A DNA stretch of 64,000 bases, taken from assembly GCA_963762425.1 (NCBI GenBank), contig CAVXKY010000007.1, forward strand, positions 124,001 through 188,000, given 5' to 3'. Numbering within the stretch: the first letter of the stretch is position 1; every line of letters begins with the position of its first letter. The notes below the pieces were generated by a model. That model saw only the letters and a program-made list of their open reading frames with translations, did no database searches and was not told the origin of the DNA. A program made the position numbers and the translations under genes. Positions 18,319-28,160 of this stretch are shown piece after piece. Source of the stretch: REEB95 sp963762425 (GTDB lineage Bacteria > Pseudomonadota > Alphaproteobacteria > ATCC43930 > CGMCC-115725).

Positions 18319-19511
18319 GCCTTTTGCCTGGTCTTGTCCTGGTGTGCCCCACCCTTTTGCGCCTTGGCGGCAAAGCGCGTAACCGCGAAGGGCTTGATCG
18401 CTTCCGCCACCTCGCCGGTGAGAATATAGCGCGACACGGTGTCCGCCGTCAGCGGGGTCAGCAGAATGCCGTTGCGGTAATGCCCGGTCGCCGCTACCAG
18501 CCCTTCGACCGCGCTCGGCCCCAGCATCGGCGCATCGTCGCGCGAACCCGGGCGGAAACCCATCCACATTTCGTCGATCGGCAGATCCTCGACCCCCGGC
18601 AGCGCCCGCCACACGCCCTCGAGCAGCGCGAAGATGCCGCCGGCGGTAAGATCGCCGTTGAAGCCCTTTTCCTCCACCGTGCCGCCGACGATCAGCCGCC
18701 CGTCGCGGCGCGGCACCAGATAGACCTGCGGGCTCCAGATCACGTGACGAACCAGCGGCGCGGCCGGGTCCATCTTGAGCGCCAGAATCTGGCCCTTGAC
18801 CGGACGCACCGGCACCCGCGCCTCTTGCGGCAGGCCGGCAATCTCGCCCGACCAGGCGCCGGCAGCCAGCACCGCGACGGCGCATTCATGGCGCTTGTCG
18901 CCAAGGCGCAACGCCACGACCCGGCCGGAGGCGATTTCCACCGATGTGACGGGAGTATGTTCGTGCAGCTTGCCGCCGGATGCCAGGAAGGCGCGCTTCA
19001 GCGCGCGCACCAGGAAGCGATTGTCGGCCTGGCAGTCGCCCGGGAAGAACACCGAGGCGGAAAGCGCGGGATTAAGGCGCGGCTCGCGTTCAAGCGTCTG
19101 CTTGGATGACAGCCATTCCAGCGTCACGCCCTGGGCGCGCTGGAAGTCGTACATGAAGCGCAACTGCGCGGCGTCGTCGCGGTTGAGCGCAACCTTCAGC
19201 GTGCCTTCGCGGCGCAATTCGACCGACACGCCCGATTCCCGTTCGAGCTCGGCGGCGAAATCGGGCCATAACGCCAAGCTGGCGCGGTTGAACGCGGAGA
19301 GATCGAACTCGCTCGGCTCGGTCTCCACCCCCGCCGCCAGCATGCCGCCGGCGGCCCAGCTCGCGCCGTGCCCGGCCTCGCCGCGCTCGAACACATCGAC
19401 CGTCACGCCCGCCTGGGCCAGACGCCAGCCGATGCCGAGGCCGATCGCGCCGCCGCCGATGATGGCGACAGGCGGATGAGCGGAGTGTTTCAGGGTCTTC
19501 GGGTCGCTCAT
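18315..19511 (-). CDS. thiO: Glycine oxidase ThiO (FAD-dependent)
   Basis: 398 residues. The N-terminal FAD motif is VAIIGGGAIGLGIGWRLA, followed by the DAO fold with GASWAAGGMLA, then VRPVKGQILAL and ATGHYRNGILLTPLTAD near the C-terminus. It oxidises glycine to the dehydroglycine used by ThiG under oxygen, replacing ThiH. It is the first gene of the thiO-thiS-thiG-thiE operon, with its ATG seven bases from a TPP riboswitch. Confidence 0.95.
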   Translation of the reverse strand: MSDPKTLKHSAHPPVAIIGGGAIGLGIGWRLAQAGVTVDVFERGEAGHGASWAAGGMLAAGVETEPSEFDLSAFNRASLALWPDFAAELERESGVSVELRREGTLKVALNRDDAAQLRFMYDFQRAQGVTLEWLSSKQTLEREPRLNPALSASVFFPGDCQADNRFLVRALKRAFLASGGKLHEHTPVTSVEIASGRVVALRLGDKRHECAVAVLAAGAWSGEIAGLPQEARVPVRPVKGQILALKMDPAAPLVRHVIWSPQVYLVPRRDGRLIVGGTVEEKGFNGDLTAGGIFALLEGVWRALPGVEDLPIDEMWMGFRPGSRDDAPMLGPSAVEGLVAATGHYRNGILLTPLTADTVSRYILTGEVAEAIKPFAVTRFAAKAQKGGAHQDKTRQKA

Positions 19512-19517
19512 GGCAGG

Positions 19518-19598
19518 CTCCCTTCGCTGGCATTATCCAGACAGGTTCCGTGGGTGTGTTCTCAGCCGGACTTCAAACCGGCACCCCAGCCGCCCGGG
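19518..19598 (-). promoter_or_regulatory. TPP (THI-element) riboswitch upstream of thiO
   Basis: On the minus strand CTGAGAACACACCC (about 19551-19564) and GGAACCTGTCTGGATAATGCCAGCGAAGGGAG (given in parts: ACCTG, CTGGATAATGCC, GCGAAGGGAG at 19518-19546) match the two TPP-binding arms. The GAAGGGAG that ends the aptamer is also the likely ribosome-binding site, so ligand binding would block translation directly. Confidence 0.95.
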
Positions 19599-19634
19599 AA
19601 TCTGTGCCTCGGCCGCCCCGCTGGCAAGAGGAAT

Positions 19635-20309
19635 TTAGAGCGTGCCGGCGATGTAATTGACCGCCAGGGCCAAAATCCCGGCGTTGAAGAAGAACGCCAG
19701 CACGCCATGGGCGAGAGCGAGCCGGCGTATGTGGCGTCCGGTGACTTGCACGTCCGAGACCTGACAGGTCATGCCGACGACGAAGGAGAAATAGAGGAAA
19801 TCCCAGAAATCCGGCACCCCCTCATGGGGGAATTTGAGGCCGCCGCGGTCCTGCCGCCCCCTTCGCGCGGGATCGTCACCGTAATAGAGATGCGCGTAAT
19901 GCAGCGCATACATGGTGTGGGTCAGGGTCCAGGAGCAAATCACCGCCAGCCCGGCGAGCAGGATGCGCATGCCCGCCCCTATCGTGCCGCCCTTCTGCTG
20001 CAGCATGAAACCAAGCGCGATCAGGCTCACCGCGGCCGCGGCCACCACGACGGTCAGGATCATCCAGCTATAGGTGTCCTGACGTCGCGCCCGCTGCCGC
20101 ATCAACCGGGGCGTGACCCGATTGATCACCAGTGCGGTGCCGCCGAGGAAGGATCCCACCCCGGCGATCCAACCCAAAGCGAGCGGGAAGGGAAACGGCA
20201 ACGTCGGCCAAGCCAGCCAAGAGATGGCGACGCCGATGACCGCCGAAAGCGCGAGCCGCCGTTCGGGACCCAAGGCGAGGATAAGCCGGATCAAAGAATT
20301 GCTGGGCAA
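19635..20309 (-). CDS. DUF1345 family membrane protein
   Basis: 224 residues with five to six membrane helices. DUF1345 features are the conserved TLTHTMYALHYAHLYYGD stretch, DFWDFLYFSFVVGMTCQVSDVQV and a C-terminal LAHGVLAFFFNAGILALAVN helix. Function is unknown. The apparent start is TTG at 20309, and no better ATG is near, so the exact start is uncertain. A perfect 18-base inverted repeat lies just upstream. Confidence 0.85.
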   Translation of the reverse strand: MPSNSLIRLILALGPERRLALSAVIGVAISWLAWPTLPFPFPLALGWIAGVGSFLGGTALVINRVTPRLMRQRARRQDTYSWMILTVVVAAAAVSLIALGFMLQQKGGTIGAGMRILLAGLAVICSWTLTHTMYALHYAHLYYGDDPARRGRQDRGGLKFPHEGVPDFWDFLYFSFVVGMTCQVSDVQVTGRHIRRLALAHGVLAFFFNAGILALAVNYIAGTL

Positions 20310-20314
20310 GGCGC

Positions 20315-20357
20315 GTCCCCGGAGGTTCGGGCTAGAGATGCCCGAACCTCCGGGGAC
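20315..20357. terminator. Perfect 18-bp inverted repeat (possible terminator of sorAB)
   Basis: GTCCCCGGAGGTTCGGGC at 20315-20332 is exactly complementary to GCCCGAACCTCCGGGGAC at 20340-20357, with a seven-base loop TAGAGAT. It lies 17 bases beyond the sorB stop on the same strand. There is no T-run, so it would act as a factor-dependent terminator or as an mRNA 3'-end stabiliser. Confidence 0.65.
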
Positions 20358-20373
20358 TGTCCAGGGCCGCGCC

Positions 20374-20670
20374 TCAGCCCGCCTTGCCGTAGTTCTTCGT
20401 CAGATAATCGACGATCGACGGGACATCCTTCGGATCGATCGGCGCGCCGAAGGCGTTGATCATCTTGTTGACCTCGGCCTGCCAAGCGTCGTGGTTCATG
20501 TAAGAGGAATTGGTGCCGATGTAATCGAGGCTATGGCAGCCGCCGCAATTGTTCTGCACGGTTTCGAGGCCGGGAGACGGTTTGAGCACGACCGGCTTTT
20601 CTTGTGCCGCCACGGCGACGGGCAACAGCAACACCAGCAATCCCAACATGAATTTCGATGGTTTGTTCAT
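20374..20670 (-). CDS. sorB: Sulfite dehydrogenase cytochrome c subunit SorB
   Basis: 98 residues from the ATG at 20670, preceded by AAGGGGGAC. Signal peptide to about residue 22 (VAVAAQ), then a single haem site CGGCH at 42-46, and SSYMNHDAW with a candidate axial Met. A monohaem c-type cytochrome directly after a SorA-like gene is the usual sorAB arrangement. It should accept electrons from SorA in the periplasm and pass them to the respiratory chain. Confidence 0.88.
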   Translation of the reverse strand: MNKPSKFMLGLLVLLLPVAVAAQEKPVVLKPSPGLETVQNNCGGCHSLDYIGTNSSYMNHDAWQAEVNKMINAFGAPIDPKDVPSIVDYLTKNYGKAG

Positions 20671-20681
20671 GGCGTCCCCCT

Positions 20682-21917
20682 TCACGCGACGTTGACGGTA
20701 AGCGGCAGGGGCACGTTGTTGTGATAGCCCGCCGGGTTGAAAATCAGGCTCGCGGCCTGGGTCTGGCCGATGCGGTTGGTCGCCCTGGCCAGCACGGTGT
20801 AACCGCCCGGCTTCCGCTCCGCGAAGCGAAAGCTCCAGGGGCGGAAGGCGAAACGGCCATAATCCTGGCCCAACGACGCCGGCCGCCATTGCTGGCCGCC
20901 ATCGGTCGAGACCTCGACGTTGTTGATGCCATAACCCGCGTCCCAGGCGATGCCCTTGATGACAAGCGCCTGGCCGGGCTTGACGCTGGCCGAGGATCCG
21001 TCCGGCGTGGTGATGAGCGTGTTCACCACCATCTCCGTGATCGGCGTGTTGACGAGAGTTTCCTGGGACAGGAAATCTTGCACAATCGCGAACTTGCCGG
21101 CCGGTATGCGATAGGCGGATTTCATCCAGAACCCATCGAACGGCTTGGTCACCGCGTTGAGCGACACGATGTGCTTCATCCAGTAAGTCCCGGTCCAACC
21201 GGGGATCACGAGCCGGGCCGGAAAGCCGTTGAAATGCGGCAGCGGCTGGCCGTTCATCGCATAGGCGATGAGGGTGTTCTCGTCGAGAGCCTTCCACACC
21301 GGGATGCTTTTGACGAATTTGGGCGTCTTGTCGAGCACCGGCCCATCGGCGCCGTCGAAGACGATTTCGATCGCCTCGGGCTTCAATCCCGCTTTGGCGA
21401 GAATGTCCTTGAGCCGCGCGCCCTTCCAGACGGCGTTGCCCATCGCGCCCACGCCCCATTCGACGCCCGCCACATGCGGGATCGATAACCCGCGCCGGTT
21501 GCCCGAGCATTGTAGAACGGCGGGAATTTCGACCGGCTCGAAATTTTTCTGCAACTCATCCATGCCGATCTCGAACGGGGTCGCCGCCGCCTCGCCGCCG
21601 ATTTTCAGCTTCCAGGTCTTGGCGTCGATGGAAGCCGGGATTCCGGCGAGATGGTAGCGCACGAAAAAAGCGTCGTTGGCGGTGAACTCCGAATTGAAAT
21701 AGGAAGCCGGCGTCTCGTAATTGGGCGGCCGGTAGCTGAGCTTGATCAGCGGCTTCTTGCCCGGCAGGGCTTCAAGCGTTGCCGTGGTGTATTCGCCATC
21801 CGGCAAGCCGGGCACCAATGGAACCTGGTCCGCGGCGCGCGCAAATCGTGGCAGCATTTGCGACCCAGCAAGCGCCAGCGCGCCTGTGGCCTTCAATAGC
21901 GATCGGCGATCAAGCAT
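20682..21917 (-). CDS. sorA: Sulfite dehydrogenase molybdenum subunit SorA
   Basis: 411 residues. It has a twin-arginine-type signal (MLDRRSLLKATGALALAG, cut near ARA) and the sulfite oxidase Mo-cofactor domain with Cys137 in the VLQCSGNRRG motif, which ligates molybdenum. GWTGTYWMKH and a C-terminal dimerisation domain (VEVSTDGGQQWRPA) follow. It oxidises sulfite to sulfate in the periplasm and reduces the SorB cytochrome. It is encoded 11 bases upstream of sorB. Confidence 0.93.
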   Translation of the reverse strand: MLDRRSLLKATGALALAGSQMLPRFARAADQVPLVPGLPDGEYTTATLEALPGKKPLIKLSYRPPNYETPASYFNSEFTANDAFFVRYHLAGIPASIDAKTWKLKIGGEAAATPFEIGMDELQKNFEPVEIPAVLQCSGNRRGLSIPHVAGVEWGVGAMGNAVWKGARLKDILAKAGLKPEAIEIVFDGADGPVLDKTPKFVKSIPVWKALDENTLIAYAMNGQPLPHFNGFPARLVIPGWTGTYWMKHIVSLNAVTKPFDGFWMKSAYRIPAGKFAIVQDFLSQETLVNTPITEMVVNTLITTPDGSSASVKPGQALVIKGIAWDAGYGINNVEVSTDGGQQWRPASLGQDYGRFAFRPWSFRFAERKPGGYTVLARATNRIGQTQAASLIFNPAGYHNNVPLPLTVNVA

Positions 21918-22161
21918 GGTTCCCTCCCCTTGGTTGTCGGCGGTCTCGAGCCGCCTTGTCGCCGATTACGCTAACAGAAGCCGTCCAGGGTCAAAATATT
22001 GAACAAATTGGGAATTTAGCCGATTTTCACAGTAAGATTTTGTTATTTCCGGACGTAAAAAAAACGCGGCGGGCGATGGGCGAGAATGGTTTCAATCCGA
22101 CTTCAACCGGCCTCGCCCATTCCCGCCCATTCTGCGATCTTCGTAAGATGGAGGTTCGCCT

Positions 22162-22968
22162 ATGAAAGAGCTAACGGTGGCGATCGGCGGGCTGGGCGCC
22201 ATCGGCCTGGAACTGGCCAAGCGGCTGAACGCCGGAATCCCCGGCCTGAAGCTGGTTGCGGTCTCGGCCCGCGGTCGCCAAGCCGCCGCGAAAAGACTCG
22301 AATCCTCCGGCATCGCGGCGCCGGTGGTGGATGTGGCCGAGCTCGCGGATCTCGCCGAGATCGTGGTCGAATGCCTGCCGGCGGCGCAATTCCGCGCCAT
22401 CGCCGAACCCGCGATCGAGCGCGGGCGTATCTTCATGCCTTTGAGCGCCGGTGCGCTGATCGAGAATTTCGACCTGGCCGAGCGCGCGAGGAAAACCGGC
22501 GCGCGCATTATCGTGCCGACCGGCGCGCTTTTGGGATTGGACGCGGTGCGCGCGGCAGCCGAAGGCAAAATCCATTCGGTTACGATGGTGTCGCGCAAGC
22601 CGCCCCGGGGGCTCGAAGGCGCGCCCTATCTGGCCGAACACAAGATTTCGCTCGCCGGCCTGACGGCGCCGCTGAAGGTTTTCGCGGGCAGCGCGCGTGA
22701 CGGCGCCAAGGGCTTTCCCGCCAATGTCAACGTGGCGGCGGCGCTGTCGCTCGCCGGCATCGGCCCCGACCGCACCCGTCTGGAGATTTGGGCCGACCCG
22801 GCGATCGACCGCAACATTCACCGCATCGAGGTCGAAGCCGATAGTGCGTGTTTTTCCATGACCATCGAGAACGTGCCGTCGGAGAATCCCAAGACCGGGC
22901 GCATCACCGCGCTGAGCGCCATCGCTTGTCTCAGGGGCCTGGTCGCGCCGCTCAAGATCGGCAGCTGA
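22162..22968 (+). CDS. nadX: Aspartate dehydrogenase NadX-type
   Basis: 268 residues. The Rossmann motif is VAIGGLGAIGLELAKRL. PLSAGALIENFDL, then PTGALLGLDAVRAAAEG and GFPANVNVAAALSLAG are typical of L-aspartate dehydrogenase. It deaminates aspartate to iminoaspartate with NAD(P), feeding quinolinate and NAD synthesis in place of NadB. An ATGGAGG-type ribosome site precedes the ATG. No nadA or nadC is in the window, so the pathway link is inferred from the family. Confidence 0.88.
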   Translation: MKELTVAIGGLGAIGLELAKRLNAGIPGLKLVAVSARGRQAAAKRLESSGIAAPVVDVAELADLAEIVVECLPAAQFRAIAEPAIERGRIFMPLSAGALIENFDLAERARKTGARIIVPTGALLGLDAVRAAAEGKIHSVTMVSRKPPRGLEGAPYLAEHKISLAGLTAPLKVFAGSARDGAKGFPANVNVAAALSLAGIGPDRTRLEIWADPAIDRNIHRIEVEADSACFSMTIENVPSENPKTGRITALSAIACLRGLVAPLKIGS

Positions 22969-22971
22969 GCG

Positions 22972-23366
<395 letters not shown>

Positions 23367-23370
<4 letters not shown>

Positions 23371-23528
23371 TGCCGGTTCAACGGGATGCGGGGCGCGCCG
23401 CAATTGCGTCCGCCGCCGGTGGCGCAGGATTGCTGCTGGTTCCAATCGTAGAAATCATAGAGCAATTGGGACAATACGATCACGGCGATGATGGCGGCGA
23501 TGATGGCGAGCAGGGAACGGGTATTCAT
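23367..23528 (-). CDS. Small single-helix membrane protein
   Basis: 53 residues from the ATG at 23528: MNTRSLLAIIAAIIAVIVLSQLLYDFYDW, then a short tail with two Cys (SCATGGGRNCGA). One membrane helix with a Cys-bearing periplasmic tail is predicted. It is coupled to msrB by an ATGA overlap, which hints at a role in envelope redox repair, but this is inference only. Confidence 0.6.
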
Positions 23529-23628
23529 GCGGGCGGCAGTATGCCGCTTGCGGCGGGCTCCGGGCAAGGGGACGCCTTCCCGCCGTCCTGGTTTGCGCTA
23601 TCATGGCGATCACGATAAGGAGAGCGTC

Positions 23629-24210
23629 ATGGCGGCGCCCAGCATGGCGGCGGAAGAGCAGCCGGGCCTCATCCGGTGGGGTTATCTGCGCTATGTCGCG
23701 GCGGGTTTCGCCGTGCTGGCGGCGGCGATCCTGCTCGGCAACATTTTTTTCCTGAACTTCATCCATGTCATGTGCGGCGTGATGTGGACCGGGATCGACG
23801 TATTCGTGGGATTCGTGCTGGGCCCAACGCTGCGTCAGGTCGATCTGCCCGCGCGCCGCGCCCTTTCCACGAGGCTCTTGCCGCGCATGTTGTTCCTGAT
23901 GCCGTCGCTCGCCATCATCACCGGCACGGCGGGCTATTTCCTCGCCAAGACGCTGGGCTTTTTCGAACTGCCCTATCCCGACAAGCTGTGGGTCGACGCC
24001 GCGCTGGTCCTCATCGCCATTCTCACGGTGCAGGGGCTGTGCGTGTTGCTTCCGATCAACCTGCTCACCTGTCTCGAATTGCAGAAGGCGCAGCCCGATC
24101 TCGACAAACTCGGCCGCCGCATGCGGACATATGTGCGCCAAACCGCGCTGCAGGCCTCGCTGCAGATCGCCATCATCGTGGTGATGGCGCGCTTCGCCAC
24201 CAGCCTGTGA
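23629..24210 (+). CDS. Membrane protein of unknown function
   Basis: 193 residues from the ATG at 23629, eight bases after AAGGAGA. Four or five membrane helices. Landmarks are FLNFIHVMCGVMWTGIDVFVG (His and Met in helix 2) and RLLPRMLFLMPSLAIITGTAGYF, the pattern of CopD/DUF2269-like integral membrane proteins that sometimes hold haem or copper. I cannot assign a function. The stop overlaps the hrpB GTG (GTGA). Confidence 0.7.
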   Translation: MAAPSMAAEEQPGLIRWGYLRYVAAGFAVLAAAILLGNIFFLNFIHVMCGVMWTGIDVFVGFVLGPTLRQVDLPARRALSTRLLPRMLFLMPSLAIITGTAGYFLAKTLGFFELPYPDKLWVDAALVLIAILTVQGLCVLLPINLLTCLELQKAQPDLDKLGRRMRTYVRQTALQASLQIAIIVVMARFATSL

Positions 24211-26735
24211 CGCCTTTCGATCCGGGCAAATACGCCGACTCATTGCCGGTCGCCGAGACTCTGCCCGCGCTCAAGGCGGCGCTGGCCGGAAAGGGCGCGG
24301 CGGTGCTCGAGGCGCCGCCCGGCGCGGGCAAGACGACGCTGGTACCCCTCGCCCTGCTCGATGAACCCTGGCTCGCGGGAAAGCGAATTCTGATGCTGGA
24401 GCCGCGCCGGCTGGCGACGCGCGCGGCGGCGCGGCGCATGGCGCAGATGCTGGGCGAAAGCGCGGGCGAGACCGTGGGTTTCCGCACCCGGCTCGAAACC
24501 CGCATCGGGCCCAAGACGCGCATCGAGGTGATGACCGAAGGGATATTGCCGCGGCTGATCGAGGACGATCCCGGGCTCGAGGGCGTGGGATTGGTGATCT
24601 TCGACGAATTCCACGAACGCAGTCTCGAAGCCGATCTGGGATTGGCGCTGGCGCTGGATTCGCGCCGGCATCTGCGCGGCGATCTGCGCCTGCTGGTGAT
24701 GTCGGCGACGATCGAAGGCGACAAGGTGGCGAAGCTGCTGGGAGACGCGCCGGTGGTGGCAAGCCAGGGGCGGAGCTTCCCGGTCGAAATCCGGCACTTA
24801 CCTCGACCGATGCCTGACCGTTTCGAAGCCGGCGTGGCTTCGGCGATAACCCGCGTGCTCAGGGAAGAGAGCGGCAGCGTGCTGGTGTTCCTGCCCGGCG
24901 GCGCGGAAATCCGGCGCGTGGCGCGGCTGCTGGAAGAAGCGGAGCTGGGCGCGGATGTTTCGCTCGCGCCGCTCTATGGCGATCTCGCGCCCGAGGCGCA
25001 GGACGAAGCCCTGCTGCCATCCCCTCCGGGCCGGCGGAAAGTGGTGTTGGCGACCTCGATCGCCGAGACCAGCTTGACCATCGAGGGCATCCGCATCGTC
25101 ATCGATGGCGGCTTGATGCGCGTGCCGCGTTACGAACCCGGCAGCGGCATGACGCGGCTGGCGACGATCCGGGTATCGCAGGCCTCGGCCCGGCAACGCA
25201 GCGGCCGCGCCGGGCGGCTCGAACCCGGCATCGCCTATCGCTTATGGCCCGAGGCCGAAGAAGCGCAGCTTCGCCCTTTCAACGCGCCGGAGATTCTCGA
25301 GGCCGATCTGGCGCCCTTGGCCTTGGCGCTGGCGCAATGGGGCGCGGGCGATCCCGCCGCCCTTGCCTTGCTCGATCCGCCGCCCGCAGCCGCCTATGCC
25401 GAAGCCAAGGCGCTGCTGGCGCGCCTCGGCGCGCTCGACGCCAAGGGCCGGATCACCCGCCATGGCAAGGCCATGGCGGCGCTGGGATTGCACCCGCGCT
25501 TGGCGCATATGGTCCTGACCGGAAAAGAAAAGGGAATGGGCGCGACGGCCGCCGTGATCGCCGCGCTGCTGATGGAGCGCGACATCCTGCGCGCGAAGCA
25601 TGGCGCGCGTGACGCCGATCTACGCTTGCGGGTGGAGATGGTGGGGGAGCGGAACGCCGCGCGAAATCTGCCGGCGGGAATGACGCTCGATCGCGGCGCG
25701 GCCGAGCGCGCGCGCCAGGCGGCGCGGCAGATCGGGCAAAGGCTCGGGATCGGCGGGGGAGAGATCGACGCGCGCGAAGCCGGGCGGCTTTTGGCCCTGG
25801 CCTATCCCGACCGCATCGCGCAGCAGCGGCCGGGCGCGCGCGGACAGTTCCTGCTCGCCAACGGCAAAGGCGCGGAACTGCAACCCGCCGACGCGCTGGC
25901 GGGCGAGGATTATCTGGCGGTGGCGGATTTGGACGGGGACAGGCGGGTGGCGCGGATTTTTCTCGCCGCGCCGCTGAGCCGCGCGGAGATCGAGGAGGAT
26001 TTCGCCGGCGATATCGCGGCGGAGGAGATTGTCGAATGGGATTCGCGCGCAGCGGCGGTGCTGGCGCGAAGCCGCTTGCGGCTGGGCGCGCTGGCGCTCG
26101 AGGACAAGCCCCTCGCCGCGCCCGATCCCGCGCGCGTGACGGCGGCGCTCATCCAGGGCATCCGCGAATTGGGCCTGAAGGCGCTGCCCTGGAACCGCGA
26201 GGCGGAAAATCTGCGCGCGCGGATATCGTTCCTGCGCCGGATCGAGGGCGCGACCTGGCCCGATCTATCCGACGCGGCGTTGATGGAAATCTGGAGGATT
26301 GGCTCGCGCCTTATCTGGCGGGGATGTCGCGGCGCGCGCAGCTGCAAGGCCTGGACTTGGCCGCGGCGTTGGCGGCGCGGCTTTCGCACGCCCAGCGCCA
26401 GGCGCTGGACAAACTCGCGCCCTCGCATGTGACGGTGCCGAGCGGCTCGCGCATCGCCATCGATTATTCGGGCGAGAATCCTGCGCTGGCGGTCAAGCTG
26501 CAGGAGATGTTCGGCGCGCGCGAAACGCCCGCGATCGCCGGCGGGCGCGTGGCCTTGGTCATCCACTTGCTCTCCCCCGCCGGCAGGCCGCTTGCAAGTG
26601 ACCGGCGACCTGGCGGGGTTTTGGCGCAACAGCTATCCGCAAGTGCGGTCCGAGATGCGCGGCCGTTATCCCCGGCACCCCTGGCCCGAAAACCCGCTCG
26701 CAGCCTCGCCGACCAAAAGGACGAAGAGGCGCTAA
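24207..26735 (+). CDS. hrpB: ATP-dependent RNA helicase HrpB (two compensating frameshifts)
   Basis: DEAH/RHA-type helicase. GTG start at 24207 overlaps the previous stop. Walker A is APPGAGKTT, the box II motif is DEFHERS, motif III is MSATI, and QRSGRAGR is motif VI. The first ~695 residues are intact. A missing A in an AAAA run near 26288 shifts the frame, and an extra T near 26592 (GCTTGCAAG) restores it. The middle piece reads ENLEDWLAPYLAGMSRRAQLQ and the end RYPRHPWPENPLAASPT, which is the normal HrpB C-terminus. Corrected length ~842 residues. Two opposite indels 300 bases apart in a conserved protein suggest read errors. Confidence 0.9.
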
Positions 26736-26844
26736 TCAGGCCCGAATCCGGCCCCGCCGCATCCCTGCCATGCGGCAGATTCCTTGGCCTTTGCCGCGCC
26801 GGTTTGCCAAAATGCAGCCAAATGGGGCGCCGAGAGCAAGGATA

Positions 26845-28153
26845 ATGGCCGTGGCCAAGGGGAAGACCGGGCAGATCAAGTTCCACTACGGCTGGGTGGT
26901 GGTGGGCATCACCTTCGTCACGCTGCTGGTCGCGGCGGGCCTGCGCTCGGGCCCGGCGGTGCTGATCGTGCCGTTGGAGCAGGAATTCGGCTGGAGCCGC
27001 GCCACCATCTCTTTCGCCATCGCGGCGCAGCTTTTGATCTACGGCGTGATCGCCCCGTTCTCGGCCGGGTTCATCGACCGTTTCGGGCTGCGCGTCACCA
27101 TGATCGGCGCGCTGCTGCTGATCCTGGTGGGCTTCGGCCTCACGCCCTTCATCACCGCGCCGTGGAACCTGCTGCCGATCTGGGGCCTGGCGCTCGGTTC
27201 CGGCACGGGTGCGCGCGGCGATGGTGATCGCGGCGGTGGTGGCCAATCGCTGGTTCGTGGCGCATCGCGGCCTCGTCATGGGCTTGCTCACCGGCAGCAC
27301 CGCGGCGGGGCAGCTGGTCTTCCTGCCGCTGCTCGCCAACATGGTGGTGCATCACGGCTGGCGTTCGGCGGTGGTCGTCGCCTGCGCCGTGGTGGTCGCC
27401 ACCATCCCCCTGGTTTGGCTGCTGATGCGCGACCAGCCGGGCGATATCGGACTCAAGCCCTATGGCCAGCCCGCCGACGCGCCCGATGCGCCGGCGGTCG
27501 AGCGCGTCAGTCCCTTCACCGCGGCCTTCGCCGGGCTGGGGCGCGGCGTAGGGCACCGCGATTTCTGGCTTTTGTCGGGAAGCTTCTTCGTCTGCGGCGC
27601 TAGCACCATCGGCTTGATCGGCACGCATTTCATCCCGGCCTGCGTCGATCACGGCATTCCCGAGGCCACGGCCGCCGGCATCCTGGCGGCGACGGGCGTG
27701 TGCAGTTTCATCGGCACCACCGCCTCGGGCTGGATGACCGACCGCTTCGACAGCCGCTATCTGCTGTTCTGGTACTACGCGCTCAGGGGCCTCTCGCTCC
27801 TGTTCCTGCCTTACGCCTTCGATCTGTCGATCTGGGGGCTGTCGCTGTTCGGCCTGTTCTACGGCCTCGACTGGATCGCCACCGTGCCGCCGACGGTGCG
27901 CTTGACCGCCAACGCCTTCGGCATGCGCCATGTCGGCATGATGTATGGCTGGATCATGGTGATGCACCAGGTCGGCTCGGCGGTGGCGGCCTATGGCAGC
28001 GGCCTGTTGCGCACCGAGGTCGGCGATTACTATGCCGCCTTCGTCAGCGCCGGCGCGCTGTGCATGGTCGCGGCGGTCATGGTGCTGGGCGTCGGCAAGA
28101 CGCGCAAAGGCCCGTCGGCGGCGCGGCCGGTGCTGGTCGGCGCCGGAACCTGA
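26845..28153 (+). CDS. MFS transporter, oxalate/formate-antiporter-like (one-base frameshift)
   Basis: Start ATG at 26845 after AAGGATA. It begins KFHYGWVVVGITFVTLLVAAG, then EFGWSRATISFAIAAQLL, a hallmark of the monocarboxylate/oxalate-type MFS branch. A surplus G near 27208 (ACGGGTG) shifts the frame. The second part continues VRAAMVIAAVVANRWF, then RGLVMGLLTGSTAAGQLVFLP. Corrected length ~435 residues with twelve helices. The substrate is probably a small organic anion but is not provable here. The gene is terminated by an overlapping convergent arrangement with the next MFS gene. Confidence 0.85.
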
Positions 28154-28160
28154 TCTTTTT

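Noticed and set aside
24207..26735. Programmed ribosomal frameshifting in hrpB
   Set aside because: No slippery heptamer with downstream structure is evident, the two shifts compensate each other, and many unrelated genes in the window have similar indels.
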